NCBI GenBank assembly: GCA_029785825.1
Contig: JAFLYY010000001.1
Span: 1,457,374-1,521,373, forward strand
Origin: Nitrososphaerota archaeon
Lineage (GTDB): Archaea > Thermoproteota > Nitrososphaeria > Nitrososphaerales > Gagatemarchaeaceae
Direction of reading: 5' to 3'
Length of the DNA stretch: 64,000 nt
This document shows, in pieces, positions 52,488 to 59,591 of the stretch (position 1 is its first letter; each line of letters begins with the position of its first letter). The notes under the pieces were generated by a model, which saw only the letters and a list, made by a program, of their open reading frames with translations, was not told where the DNA came from and searched no databases. The position numbers and the translations under genes are program-made.

Positions 52488-53171
52488 TTGGTCCTAGCAG
52501 GGAAGGTCTTCCTCGTGAGGGAGAACTATGACATAGGCACCCTCACAGAGAAGCTGAAGTCGTTCAGGATAGAAACAGAGACGAGCGTCGAGGGGAAGGA
52601 CTTCAAACTGGTGACGGAGATAACCGACCTCAGCGTGGGCAAGGAGACCCTGGAGGGGAAGTTCTCCTTCGACTCAGTGTTCGTCGTCCCCCACAGGGGG
52701 GAGCCCCTGCCCGTCCCGCGCACCTACGAAGCTCCTTTCACGTTCAACATGTATAATGACAGGATGTTCCTTGCGGTCTATGACAAGAAGAACAGGGCGA
52801 ACAGCATCGCCAACGAGATGAGCAAAGCTGTGTTCATGAGTCTGGGCCAAATCGTGGAGGCCAGGATAGACCCGGAGACTCTGAGGAAGTTCCACGAAGC
52901 GAACTTCGAAGACACCAAGGTCATATTCTACTCGGATGTGGACCTACCGAACATTACCAAGTTGTCTCTATATGGAGCAGAGCTGGGCAACACGAGCCTC
53001 TATAGCGACTACCTGACCCACGGGAAACTCTGGTACATAGTGTTCAAGAGCAAGGCATACGGGTACGTGTTCGGGCTCACGCGAAACTGCATCCTGACGG
53101 GGTTCAGCAAGATGGAGCTGTCGGAGTTCAAGAACTTCCTGGACGGTCAGGTCCTCCCGCTGATCGCATAG
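52488..53171 (+). CDS. hypothetical protein between Lhr helicase and metallophosphoesterase
   Basis: I do not recognise this 227-residue protein. It appears soluble and alpha/beta, with an N-terminal half rich in strands (about 15-85; VTEITDLSVGKETLEGKF) and a C-terminal half with several aromatic residues (about 150-215; LWYIVFKSKAYGYVFGL). There are no catalytic motifs that I can name. It starts with TTG 36 nt after the helicase and ends 1 nt before the phosphoesterase, so the three are co-transcribed and may act together on nucleic acid. Confidence 0.8.
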   Translation: MVLAGKVFLVRENYDIGTLTEKLKSFRIETETSVEGKDFKLVTEITDLSVGKETLEGKFSFDSVFVVPHRGEPLPVPRTYEAPFTFNMYNDRMFLAVYDKKNRANSIANEMSKAVFMSLGQIVEARIDPETLRKFHEANFEDTKVIFYSDVDLPNITKLSLYGAELGNTSLYSDYLTHGKLWYIVFKSKAYGYVFGLTRNCILTGFSKMELSEFKNFLDGQVLPLIA

Positions 53172-53172
53172 T

Positions 53173-53931
53173 TTGCTGAAGATAATCCCCGGCGAGGCTG
53201 CGTTGGTCTTCTCGAAGGAAGATTCGAGGACACTCCTCATATCAGATCTGCACCTCGGGCTCGAGAAGGAGTTGGCGAAGAAGGGGTTCCGACTACCAGC
53301 CTACTCGGTGAGAATGGTGGAGAGGTTGAAGATAATCGCGGACGACCACGGGATCGAGCGGTTGGTGGTGCTCGGGGACGTGAAGCACACCGTGGGGAAG
53401 GTGGAAGACATCGACTGGGGGGTAGTCCCCTGGTTCTTCGACACCATGCTCGACCTGTTCGAGGCCGTTGAGGTTGTGCCGGGGAACCACGACGGCAACA
53501 TCAGGACGGTCCTCCCACAGCGGATCCTGTTGCACCCGTCCCATGGGACGGTCATCGGGAGAGGCAGGGGGAGGATCGGGGTAGCCCATGGACATGCCTG
53601 GCCCTCGGAAGAGGCCATAGCGACGAGGAACTTGGTGATAGGGCACTCCCACTTTACCTATGAGATGCGCGACGCACTTGGCTCAAGGACAAGGGAATCC
53701 GTCTGGGTGACTGCGGAGTACGACGTGGCGGACCTGATGATGGGAGCCGGCTACGAATCGACGCTCGGTGGGAAAGGGAAGCTCATCGTGATGCCGCCCT
53801 TCAACAGGCTGGTGGGAGGACAGCCAATAAACAGAAACAGGTCGTTCGAATTCGGTCCCATCCTCTCTTCAAGGTCGTTGAGCCTTTCTCAGGCTGACAT
53901 ATTCTTGATGGACGGGACGCGTGTCACCTGA
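53173..53931 (+). CDS. Lhr-associated calcineurin-like metallophosphoesterase
   Basis: A 252-residue binuclear metal phosphoesterase. Seen: motif I SDLHLG (about residues 21-26), motif II GDVKH in place of the common GDxxD/H, motif III GNHDG, and the histidine motifs AHGHAW and GHSHFTYEM. In archaea and bacteria such enzymes often neighbour Lhr helicases, and some have nuclease activity, which suits this operon. Start TTG at 53173, one nucleotide after the previous stop. Confidence 0.92.
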   Translation: MLKIIPGEAALVFSKEDSRTLLISDLHLGLEKELAKKGFRLPAYSVRMVERLKIIADDHGIERLVVLGDVKHTVGKVEDIDWGVVPWFFDTMLDLFEAVEVVPGNHDGNIRTVLPQRILLHPSHGTVIGRGRGRIGVAHGHAWPSEEAIATRNLVIGHSHFTYEMRDALGSRTRESVWVTAEYDVADLMMGAGYESTLGGKGKLIVMPPFNRLVGGQPINRNRSFEFGPILSSRSLSLSQADIFLMDGTRVT

Positions 53932-53934
53932 GGT

Positions 53935-54282
53935 TTAACCGCCGATGGCGCTCGTGATCAGTCGCTCGAGTGACGCTTCTCCGACCGCGCCGATGACCGC
54001 GTCCATGGGCTTCCCCTCCTTGAAGACCATGAAGGTCGGGATGGAGAAGACCTGGTATCGCGATGAGATGCTCATCTCATCGTCTACGTTCAGCTTCCCA
54101 AACGTGACCTTCCCAGAATACTTGGTGGCCAATTTCTCTACCACTGGCTCCATGATTTTGCACGGCCCACACCATGCAGCCCAATAGTCCACTAGGACGG
54201 GCGTGGGTCCCGACACAACCCTGTCGAAGTTCTCTTCCGTGAGCTTCATAATCCGGTCTGCATGACTATGCCCCTGCGACAT
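53935..54282 (-). CDS. trxA: thioredoxin
   Basis: A 115-residue thiol-disulfide carrier. Seen: VDYWAAWCGPCKIMEPV with the CGPC redox site, FGKLNVDDE, and the cis-proline segment SIPTFMVFKEGK. No signal peptide, so it is cytosolic. It converges on the phosphoesterase with a 3-nt gap and diverges from the Nudix gene across 65 nt. Confidence 0.97.
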   Translation of the reverse strand: MSQGHSHADRIMKLTEENFDRVVSGPTPVLVDYWAAWCGPCKIMEPVVEKLATKYSGKVTFGKLNVDDEMSISSRYQVFSIPTFMVFKEGKPMDAVIGAVGEASLERLITSAIGG

Positions 54283-54347
54283 ATCAGATTCGCCTCAGCG
54301 GACCTTAGTGGATATTTAAAATTGGGGCCAGGTCGCAAAGATTTGAC

Positions 54348-54902
54348 TTGACAGAAAGAACCGTCGAGAAGGTCGCAAGGAGGCTGTCAGCTGCAGAGCC
54401 GGCATCGGTCGGATTACGGCTTGCCGCCGTGTCGATGATCTTCCGCAACCCCAAACACCCCGAGGTGTTACTGATCAAAAGAGCCGAGAGGACTGGAGAT
54501 CCCTGGTCGGGCCAAATAGCGTTCCCAGGGGGGAAGATGCAGTCGGGAGACGGCACCGCCAGGAACACCGCAGTCCGAGAGACCCTTGAAGAAATAGGAG
54601 TGGACCTCAACAGGTCGGCGAAGTTTCTTGGCTATGGTGAGCTGACCACCACTCATACCGGGACAATGGAAGTCGTCCCGTCCATTTTCCTCCTCAGAGA
54701 CGAGGTCGCAGTCAGACCAAACAGCGAAGTGGCTTCGTTCCGCTGGATTGGCATCGACGAGATGCTGTCGCCGAAGTCGCGGTCAAGCCATAGCCTGGAG
54801 GTCGGCGGAAGGTCGGTAGACATGCCCGCAGTCCTCGTGGAAGACTATCTGATCTGGGGGCTGACACATCGGATCGTCATGTCAGTATTGAGCCCACCCT
54901 GA
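54348..54902 (+). CDS. Nudix hydrolase, CoA-diphosphatase-like
   Basis: A 184-residue Nudix enzyme. Seen: the UPF0035-like approach LLIKRAERTGDPWSGQIAFPGGK, as in NUDT7/NUDT8 and bacterial NudL coenzyme A diphosphatases, running into the Nudix box GGKMQSGDGTARNTAVRETLEEIGV, in which the first acidic position is Asp. It likely hydrolyses CoA derivatives or related dinucleotides. It starts with TTG at 54348; TATA-like GATATTTAAAA at 54311-54321 is about 30 nt upstream. Confidence 0.88.
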   Translation: MTERTVEKVARRLSAAEPASVGLRLAAVSMIFRNPKHPEVLLIKRAERTGDPWSGQIAFPGGKMQSGDGTARNTAVRETLEEIGVDLNRSAKFLGYGELTTTHTGTMEVVPSIFLLRDEVAVRPNSEVASFRWIGIDEMLSPKSRSSHSLEVGGRSVDMPAVLVEDYLIWGLTHRIVMSVLSPP

Positions 54903-54974
54903 GGCCGCTCCTGATGTCAGCCCGGAAGGCGGGGGTTCAGTCCCGGGTTGTTTTCGCTTCAGCCGAAGCCCCTA

Positions 54975-55415
54975 TCAGTCCTTGGAATATTCACGGATTT
55001 CCGTCAGTATCTTCGGGTTGTCTTGCAGGAACTCGGCCAAACGCTCGAACATCCGCAGGGTGCTTGGATGGACGTGGTGCTCTATCCCCTCGGTGTCAAC
55101 GTAAGCTGTCGTGTCATCCACGCCCAGCATGGAGATCAAGGTCGAAATGACCTCGTGCCTCTTGATGACCGAGCGCGCGACCTTCTCTCCGGAGGATGTG
55201 AGTCTCATCCCCCTGTACCTCTTGTGCTCGAGAAACCCCTTGTCAGCTAAGCTCTTTATCATGTTTGAGACGGTAGGCGGCTTTACTGCGAGTCTATCGG
55301 AGATGTCGGCAGCGCTGACGTAGCCTTTCTCTTCGTTGAGGTTGTAGATTGCCTCCAGGTAGTCCTCGACGCGCGAAATATCCCTTCTCGATTGGGTGAG
55401 CGCGGCCATGCTCAC
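54975..55415 (-). CDS. DtxR/MntR-family metal-dependent repressor
   Basis: A 146-residue regulator. Seen: an N-terminal winged helix with RVEDYLEAIYNLNEEKGYVS and the recognition helix in VKPPTVSNMIKSLADKGFLEH, then the metal-binding/dimer domain with KRHEVISTLISMLGVDD and EGIEHHVHPSTLRMFERLAEF, whose Glu-His-His pattern is that of MntR/IdeR proteins. It is divergent from an Nramp transporter, and a spaced inverted repeat lies between them (55488-55506), so manganese (or iron) uptake control is the natural reading. It differs from the regulator at 28331. Confidence 0.93.
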   Translation of the reverse strand: MSMAALTQSRRDISRVEDYLEAIYNLNEEKGYVSAADISDRLAVKPPTVSNMIKSLADKGFLEHKRYRGMRLTSSGEKVARSVIKRHEVISTLISMLGVDDTTAYVDTEGIEHHVHPSTLRMFERLAEFLQDNPKILTEIREYSKD

Positions 55416-55487
55416 TGGTGCGAACCCCCGCCATCTGATAAAAGGGTTCCGAGCGCCGCAGGTTTGGGGACCGAGTGTTCTAAGACT

Positions 55488-55506
55488 GACAAACCTATGT
55501 TTTGTC
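55488..55506. promoter_or_regulatory. inverted repeat between MntR-like regulator and Nramp gene
   Basis: GACAAA-N7-TTTGTC lies just upstream of the rightward TATA box ACTTATATAC (55513-55522) of the Nramp gene and about 73 nt before the regulator start. It is a candidate metal-regulator operator. It does not match the operator at 28758-28774, which fits two regulators with separate targets. Confidence 0.5.
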
Positions 55507-55545
55507 TATCTAACTTATATACGAATGGCTAAAATGTGACCGCGC

Positions 55546-56940
55546 TTGAGACGGACGTGGAGGAGGGCCCCGAACGACCAAGGGGGACCCCCCATAGGGG
55601 AAGAGCAGCGGGTTTCGGGGAGCAGGCGCCCGCCGTTGCGGTTCCTGCTCTGGGCGGGGCCCGCCCTCATGGTGTCCATCGCATATATGGACCCAGGGAA
55701 TTACGGGACCGACATCGTCGCGGGGGCCGGTTATCAGTACACCCTCCTTTGGGCGGGGTGGCTGGCTTCGGGGATGGCCATGCTCCTGCAGTATCTTTCG
55801 GGGAAGCTTGGTATTGCCTCGGGCCGCTCGCTCCCCGAGCTGGTCAGGTCATCGCTCAGGCAGAGGAGATACGTCATACCGTTCTGGTTGGCGTCGGAGG
55901 CGGCTGCAGCAGCCACGGACCTGGCGGAGTACCTTGGCACCGTCCTGGGGCTGAACATCCTGAGCGGCTTCATGGGGCACCCAATCCCGCTGATTTACTG
56001 CGCCATCTTCGGAGCCCTTGACGTCATCCTTCTGCTCACGATGATGACCAGGCGGTTCCGCCTGGTTGAGCAGTACTTCGCCCTGCTCATCAGCATCTTG
56101 GTCGTCGGAATCTTCTACAATCTGTTCGTCGTGAAACCAGACCTGACCCGGGCGGTGATAGGGTCAGTCATTCCTCTGGCGCCTGACAACGCCGCCCTCC
56201 TGATAGTGGTCGGGATGATCGGGGCCACGGTTATGCCTCATGCCCTCTTCGTCCACTCGTGGCTAACCAAGAACAAGATGGACATGATGGGAGGTGGAAT
56301 CGACGGCGCGCCCGCCCTTTCAATCACCGACTCTCTGGGGAGCGGCGGGCCGACGCCCAGGGCCCACCCGTTGGAAGAGAAGAGGAAGACCAACAGGCTT
56401 CACAGGAACGAGACGATAGTCGCGCTCACCGTAGCCGGGGCCGTAAACGCGGGGATCCTGCTGGTGGCTGTTCCCCTGTTTCATGGGACAGGGGTGAACG
56501 TGGACCTGACTGTCGGGGGTTTCATCTCCAGCCTGGCCCAGATCTACGGCCCCCTCATCGGGATACTTTTCGCCCTCACCCTCCTGGCCTCGGGATTGTC
56601 ATCCTCCGCCCTCGGGACGATTGCAGGACAGGTCATAATGGAAGGGCTCATCGGAAAGAGGTGGAACGTCTGGGCCAGGAGGCTTATCACGAGATTCGTG
56701 AACGTGTTCCCCACGACCGTAGCCATAATCCTTGGGCTTAGCCCTCTCCTGCTCCTCGTCTACAGCCAGGTCATCCTCAGCCTGATGATCCCGCTCCCGA
56801 TGATTCCTCTCGTGTACTACACATCCAAGAGCAAGTTCATGGGGGAGCTCGTGAACGGCAAGGCGATGGTGGTTCTTGCGATAGTCACCGTCGCCGTCAT
56901 ACTGGGGTTCAACGGATACCTGGTCACCGCGTTCTTCTGA
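55546..56940 (+). CDS. mntH: Nramp-family divalent metal transporter
   Basis: A 464-residue proton-coupled Mn2+/Fe2+ importer with about 11 membrane segments. Seen: AYMDPGNYGTDIVAGA, the DPGN metal-binding motif of helix 1; ATVMPHALFVHS in helix 6, where the usual MPHN carries Ala in place of Asn but keeps the metal-site Met and the His; and a hydrophilic loop (about residues 246-290) enriched in Gly and charged residues. The TTG start at 55546 is about 28 nt after the TATA box. The divergent MntR-like repressor supports manganese as the main substrate. Confidence 0.93.
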   Translation: MRRTWRRAPNDQGGPPIGEEQRVSGSRRPPLRFLLWAGPALMVSIAYMDPGNYGTDIVAGAGYQYTLLWAGWLASGMAMLLQYLSGKLGIASGRSLPELVRSSLRQRRYVIPFWLASEAAAAATDLAEYLGTVLGLNILSGFMGHPIPLIYCAIFGALDVILLLTMMTRRFRLVEQYFALLISILVVGIFYNLFVVKPDLTRAVIGSVIPLAPDNAALLIVVGMIGATVMPHALFVHSWLTKNKMDMMGGGIDGAPALSITDSLGSGGPTPRAHPLEEKRKTNRLHRNETIVALTVAGAVNAGILLVAVPLFHGTGVNVDLTVGGFISSLAQIYGPLIGILFALTLLASGLSSSALGTIAGQVIMEGLIGKRWNVWARRLITRFVNVFPTTVAIILGLSPLLLLVYSQVILSLMIPLPMIPLVYYTSKSKFMGELVNGKAMVVLAIVTVAVILGFNGYLVTAFF

Positions 56941-56958
56941 TGGGACCCGCCACTTCTG

Positions 56959-57450
56959 TCATCGCTTCGGAGACTCATCCAGGGCCGCCCTCTGTCGCCC
57001 GACTTCTCCTAACTCGAATGGGAAGACAACCCACTCCGAGACCGTTTCTAAGAAATAGTCCGGTTCCTCCCTGCTCCAGGGCTTCCTGAACATCACCGCA
57101 GTCTCCAGAGACTTTGGACCCTGAGCGAAAAGGTACTTCCTCATGAATGCCAAGGTGTCACCCTCGTCGACCAGGTCGTCGACCAACAGGACGTCCTTCC
57201 CGGCGACGCCCTCAGTAAGGGTCGAGAGGATCTTTGGAGGAGTCCTCTTCCCGATGTCGTTATAGGACTTCACGTTCACGAAATCAATCTTCACGTTCAG
57301 ATGGTCTGAGACCACCATAGCCACGGGGATCCCTCCCCTCGCGATTCCCACCACTAGGTCGTAGTGCCTGCCGTTGGCGCGCACCTTCTCGGCGAGAGCC
57401 TCGGCAAGGTTACCGTACTCTGACCAGCCGATGTACCTGAAGTTGGGCAT
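56959..57450 (-). CDS. phosphoribosyltransferase
   Basis: A 163-residue type I phosphoribosyltransferase. Seen: VVGIARGGIPVAMVVSDHL with the substrate-binding turn, and the PRPP loop VLLVDDLVDEGDTL (about residues 90-103). It resembles archaeal xanthine/hypoxanthine-guanine phosphoribosyltransferases (HGPRTase, Gpt-like), so purine salvage is likely, but the base specificity is not readable. Convergent with Nramp; ATG at 57450. Confidence 0.9.
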   Translation of the reverse strand: MPNFRYIGWSEYGNLAEALAEKVRANGRHYDLVVGIARGGIPVAMVVSDHLNVKIDFVNVKSYNDIGKRTPPKILSTLTEGVAGKDVLLVDDLVDEGDTLAFMRKYLFAQGPKSLETAVMFRKPWSREEPDYFLETVSEWVVFPFELGEVGRQRAALDESPKR

Positions 57451-57517
57451 CCGTCGGTGTCGCCCTCCTTACGTAGTTAACTGTTAGAAAGAAACTTCAC
57501 GGGATGATGTGAAGGCG

Positions 57518-57608
57518 TGGGCCGGGGCGGAGTCGGACCGCCGACTTTGGCGCGCGGATCGCTTCGCCGTGTAAGGGCGACGTCATAACCAGGCTAGACC
57601 ACCGGCCC
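57518..57608 (-). tRNA. tRNA-Val(UAC) with a variable-loop intron
   Basis: Acceptor GGGCCGG (57602-57608) pairs with CCGGCCC (57519-57525); discriminator A. D arm GTC..GAC; anticodon arm TCGCC-CTTACAC-GGCGA gives UAC. T arm GGCGG-TCCGACT-CCGCC. A 16-nt intron at 57547-57562 interrupts the variable loop; removing it leaves AAGTC there. The BHB has central helix GGCG/CGCC with bulges AAG and AAA. Mature length 75 nt. TATA-like CCTTATTA (57631-57638, leftward) is about 26 nt upstream of the 5' end. Confidence 0.92.
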
Positions 57609-57662
57609 GAAGGGCGCGACCGTCCATCAGTAATAAGGCTTGGAGCGGCGAGGAGGCGAATC

Positions 57663-57672
57663 AGATTTTAAC
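57663..57672 (+). promoter_or_regulatory. TATA-like box for enolase
   Basis: AGATTTTAAC lies about 28 nt before the ATG at 57697, which supports that start and a leaderless message. Confidence 0.5.
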
Positions 57673-57696
57673 AGCCAACCAGAGGCAGAACACGGG

Positions 57697-58974
57697 ATGA
57701 CCAAGCCAGCGAAGATTGTCTCCGTGACCGCGAGGGAGGTGCTCGACTCGAGAGGGAACCCGACCGTGGAGGTAGAGGTGTGGACTAACGTAACCAGCGG
57801 CCGGGCAAGCGTCCCGTCCGGGGCGTCGACCGGAAGGCACGAAGCGCTCGAGCTGAGAGACGGGGACCCGGAGCGGTTCCACGGGAAAGGGGTGTCCAAA
57901 GCGGTGTACAACGCGGCGCATATCCTGGGTCCCAGGCTCAGGGGGCTTGACCCTACCAAGCAGAGGGTGGTTGACGACACGATGATCCGACTTGACGGGA
58001 CATCGAACAAGGGAAAGCTGGGGGCCAACTCGATACTCGCCGTTTCCATGGCCACCGCCAGAGCCGCGGCAAACGGGGAGGGGGTCAGCCTGTTCGAGAA
58101 GCTCAGAAGAGCGAAGTCGTACACCCTCCCAGTTCCCATGATGAACGTCATCAACGGTGGGGAGCATGCGGGCAACGAACTTGCGGTCCAGGAGTTCCTC
58201 ATCGAGCCGGTGCACGCGGGCTCGTGCTCAGAAGCGATACGGGTAGGTTCGGAAGTCTATCAGTCACTGAAGTCTGTCCTTACGGAGAAGTATGGGAGAG
58301 GAGCCATAAATGTAGGCGACGAGGGAGGGTTTGCACCCCCTCTGAGGTCGACCCGCGATGCCCTTGGGGCCATACGCGAAGCCATAACCAAGTCAGGGCA
58401 CGGGGAAGCGGACGTGCGGCTAGGCATAGATGCCGCGGCCTCGGAGTTCTTCAATGAAAGGACGGGGAGGTATAGTATTGACGGGAAAACCTTGGAACAG
58501 GACGCGTTGGAAGACTTCTACTCGTCCTTGCGCGACGAGTTCGGACTGCTCACCCTGGAGGATCCCTTTGATGAAGAGGCTTTCGACTCGTTTTCTTCGA
58601 TAACCAAGAGGCTCGGCACCAGAACGAGAGTGATTGGGGATGACATATATGTCACGAATGTACAGCGAATCAAGAAAGGAATCCAGACTGGGGCGACCAA
58701 CGCCGTCCTCATCAAGTTGAACCAGATTGGCACCTTGTCGGAGACGGAAGACGCTGTCGAACTTGCGCGAGGTGCTGGTTGGACCGTAGTGGTCTCCCAT
58801 CGGTCAGGAGAGACCGAGGATCCGTTCATAGCGCATCTGGCGACGGCCTTCGAATCGGATTTCATCAAGACCGGCGCTCCCGCAAGAGGAGAGAGGGTCG
58901 CCAAGTACAACGAACTCCTCCGGATAGAAGAAGGGCTCGGTTCAAAGGCCAGGTACGCTGGGAAGAAGTTCTAG
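57697..58974 (+). CDS. eno: enolase (phosphopyruvate hydratase)
   Basis: Interconverts 2-phosphoglycerate and phosphoenolpyruvate; here it would receive the product of glycerate 2-kinase (21929). The protein has 425 residues from the ATG at 57697. Seen: AREVLDSRGNPTVEVEVW, the loop PSGASTGRHEALELRD, GANSILAVSMA, NGGEHAGNELAVQEFLI, catalytic Glu region GDEGGFAPPL, metal ligands (DAAASEF, LEDPFDE, GDDIYVTN), Lys in LIKLNQIGT, and SHRSGETEDPFIAHLA. It ends 6 nt before the 3' end of the convergent tRNA-Ser gene. Confidence 0.97.
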   Translation: MTKPAKIVSVTAREVLDSRGNPTVEVEVWTNVTSGRASVPSGASTGRHEALELRDGDPERFHGKGVSKAVYNAAHILGPRLRGLDPTKQRVVDDTMIRLDGTSNKGKLGANSILAVSMATARAAANGEGVSLFEKLRRAKSYTLPVPMMNVINGGEHAGNELAVQEFLIEPVHAGSCSEAIRVGSEVYQSLKSVLTEKYGRGAINVGDEGGFAPPLRSTRDALGAIREAITKSGHGEADVRLGIDAAASEFFNERTGRYSIDGKTLEQDALEDFYSSLRDEFGLLTLEDPFDEEAFDSFSSITKRLGTRTRVIGDDIYVTNVQRIKKGIQTGATNAVLIKLNQIGTLSETEDAVELARGAGWTVVVSHRSGETEDPFIAHLATAFESDFIKTGAPARGERVAKYNELLRIEEGLGSKARYAGKKF

Positions 58975-58979
58975 ACAGG

Positions 58980-59121
58980 CGCAGGGGGTGGGACGCTCGC
59001 CCGTCCTTGTCGGACGGGTTTCGAACCCACGAGTCCCGTTAGAGACACAGGCTTAGCAAGCTTGCGCCCGCGCGGCTGCGCCTTACCAGGCTCCCCGTCT
59101 AGGACTCTAGGCTACCCCTGC
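58980..59121 (-). tRNA. tRNA-Ser(GCU) split by three introns
   Basis: Acceptor GCAGGGG (59115-59121) pairs with CCCCTGC (58981-58987); discriminator G as in serine tRNAs; a long variable arm (GTCTC-TAAC-GGGAC) marks class II. Three insertions are removed: 59091-59106 (16 nt, D loop; BHB-like with 3 central pairs), 59062-59075 (14 nt, anticodon stem 29/30; helix GCGC/GCGC, bulges AGC and AAG) and 58994-59019 (26 nt, T loop; helix TTCG/CGAG, bulges AAA and CGT, 7-bp inner hairpin). The result has anticodon arm CAGGC-TTGCTAA-GCCTG, T arm GTGGG-TTCGAAT-CCCAC and 86 nt in total. Confidence 0.92.
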
Positions 59122-59145
59122 GCGAGAGCCAGCCGATTTCTGGAC

Positions 59146-59156
59146 GATAAAAACTT
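59146..59156 (-). promoter_or_regulatory. TATA box of tRNA-Ser at the SRP RNA 3' end
   Basis: AAGTTTTTATC read leftward, 25-35 nt before the tRNA-Ser 5' end at 59121. The T-run also directly follows the 3' end of SRP RNA on the same strand, so the same bases could both end one transcript and start the next. Confidence 0.55.
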
Positions 59157-59158
59157 GA

Positions 59159-59481
59159 GCGGCGGTAGCTCCTCCGGAGTTCTCCACCGCTCTCCGCCCC
59201 CATCTCACCAGGCTGGGAATCCCCCACGTAGACGAGGCAGCGTGGCCACGTCGCCATAGGGCTGCTCCCTCCCGGACCTCGCCCGGTTCGGCAATCAAGA
59301 GTCAAGCCCTCTCCTTCGAGAGGGCTGCCCCTCATGACCGCCCACCCCGGCGTGAGTTCGTCTTCCCTGCCCGGCGCGGGTGACGAGGAAGATGGCTTTA
59401 CCCGGAGGTTACTGGCCTCTGCGTGAAGCCGGTTTCAGCACTCTCGAGGACGGCTACCCCTCGGACCCTACCCACCGCCGA
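59159..59481 (-). ncRNA. ffs: signal recognition particle (7S) RNA
   Basis: About 320 nt. Seen on this strand: the helix 8 core GGTCCGGGAGGGAGCAGCC with the SRP54-binding asymmetric loop and GGAG-type tetraloop region (about 59261-59285), flanked by the long paired arm expected for archaeal SRP RNA, and terminal pairing GGCGGT (about 59474-59479) with ACCGCC (about 59161-59166). A TATA-like box lies 25 nt upstream and a T-run follows the 3' end. The exact ends are estimated from pairing and promoter distance. With SRP54 and SRP19 it targets membrane proteins to the translocon. Confidence 0.88.
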
Positions 59482-59503
59482 ACAGGTCGCCTGTAAGGGC
59501 TCG

Positions 59504-59513
59504 CTTTAAGTTT
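59504..59513 (-). promoter_or_regulatory. TATA box of SRP RNA
   Basis: AAACTTAAAG read leftward, about 27 nt before the inferred 5' end of SRP RNA near 59481. Confidence 0.55.
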
Positions 59514-59591
59514 ACCACACATGTCGAGTGGAACCTTCGAGACGGCTCGTGGCGCCGTGCAGGAGTGGGTCAGACCTCAGCGGGTAGCGAC

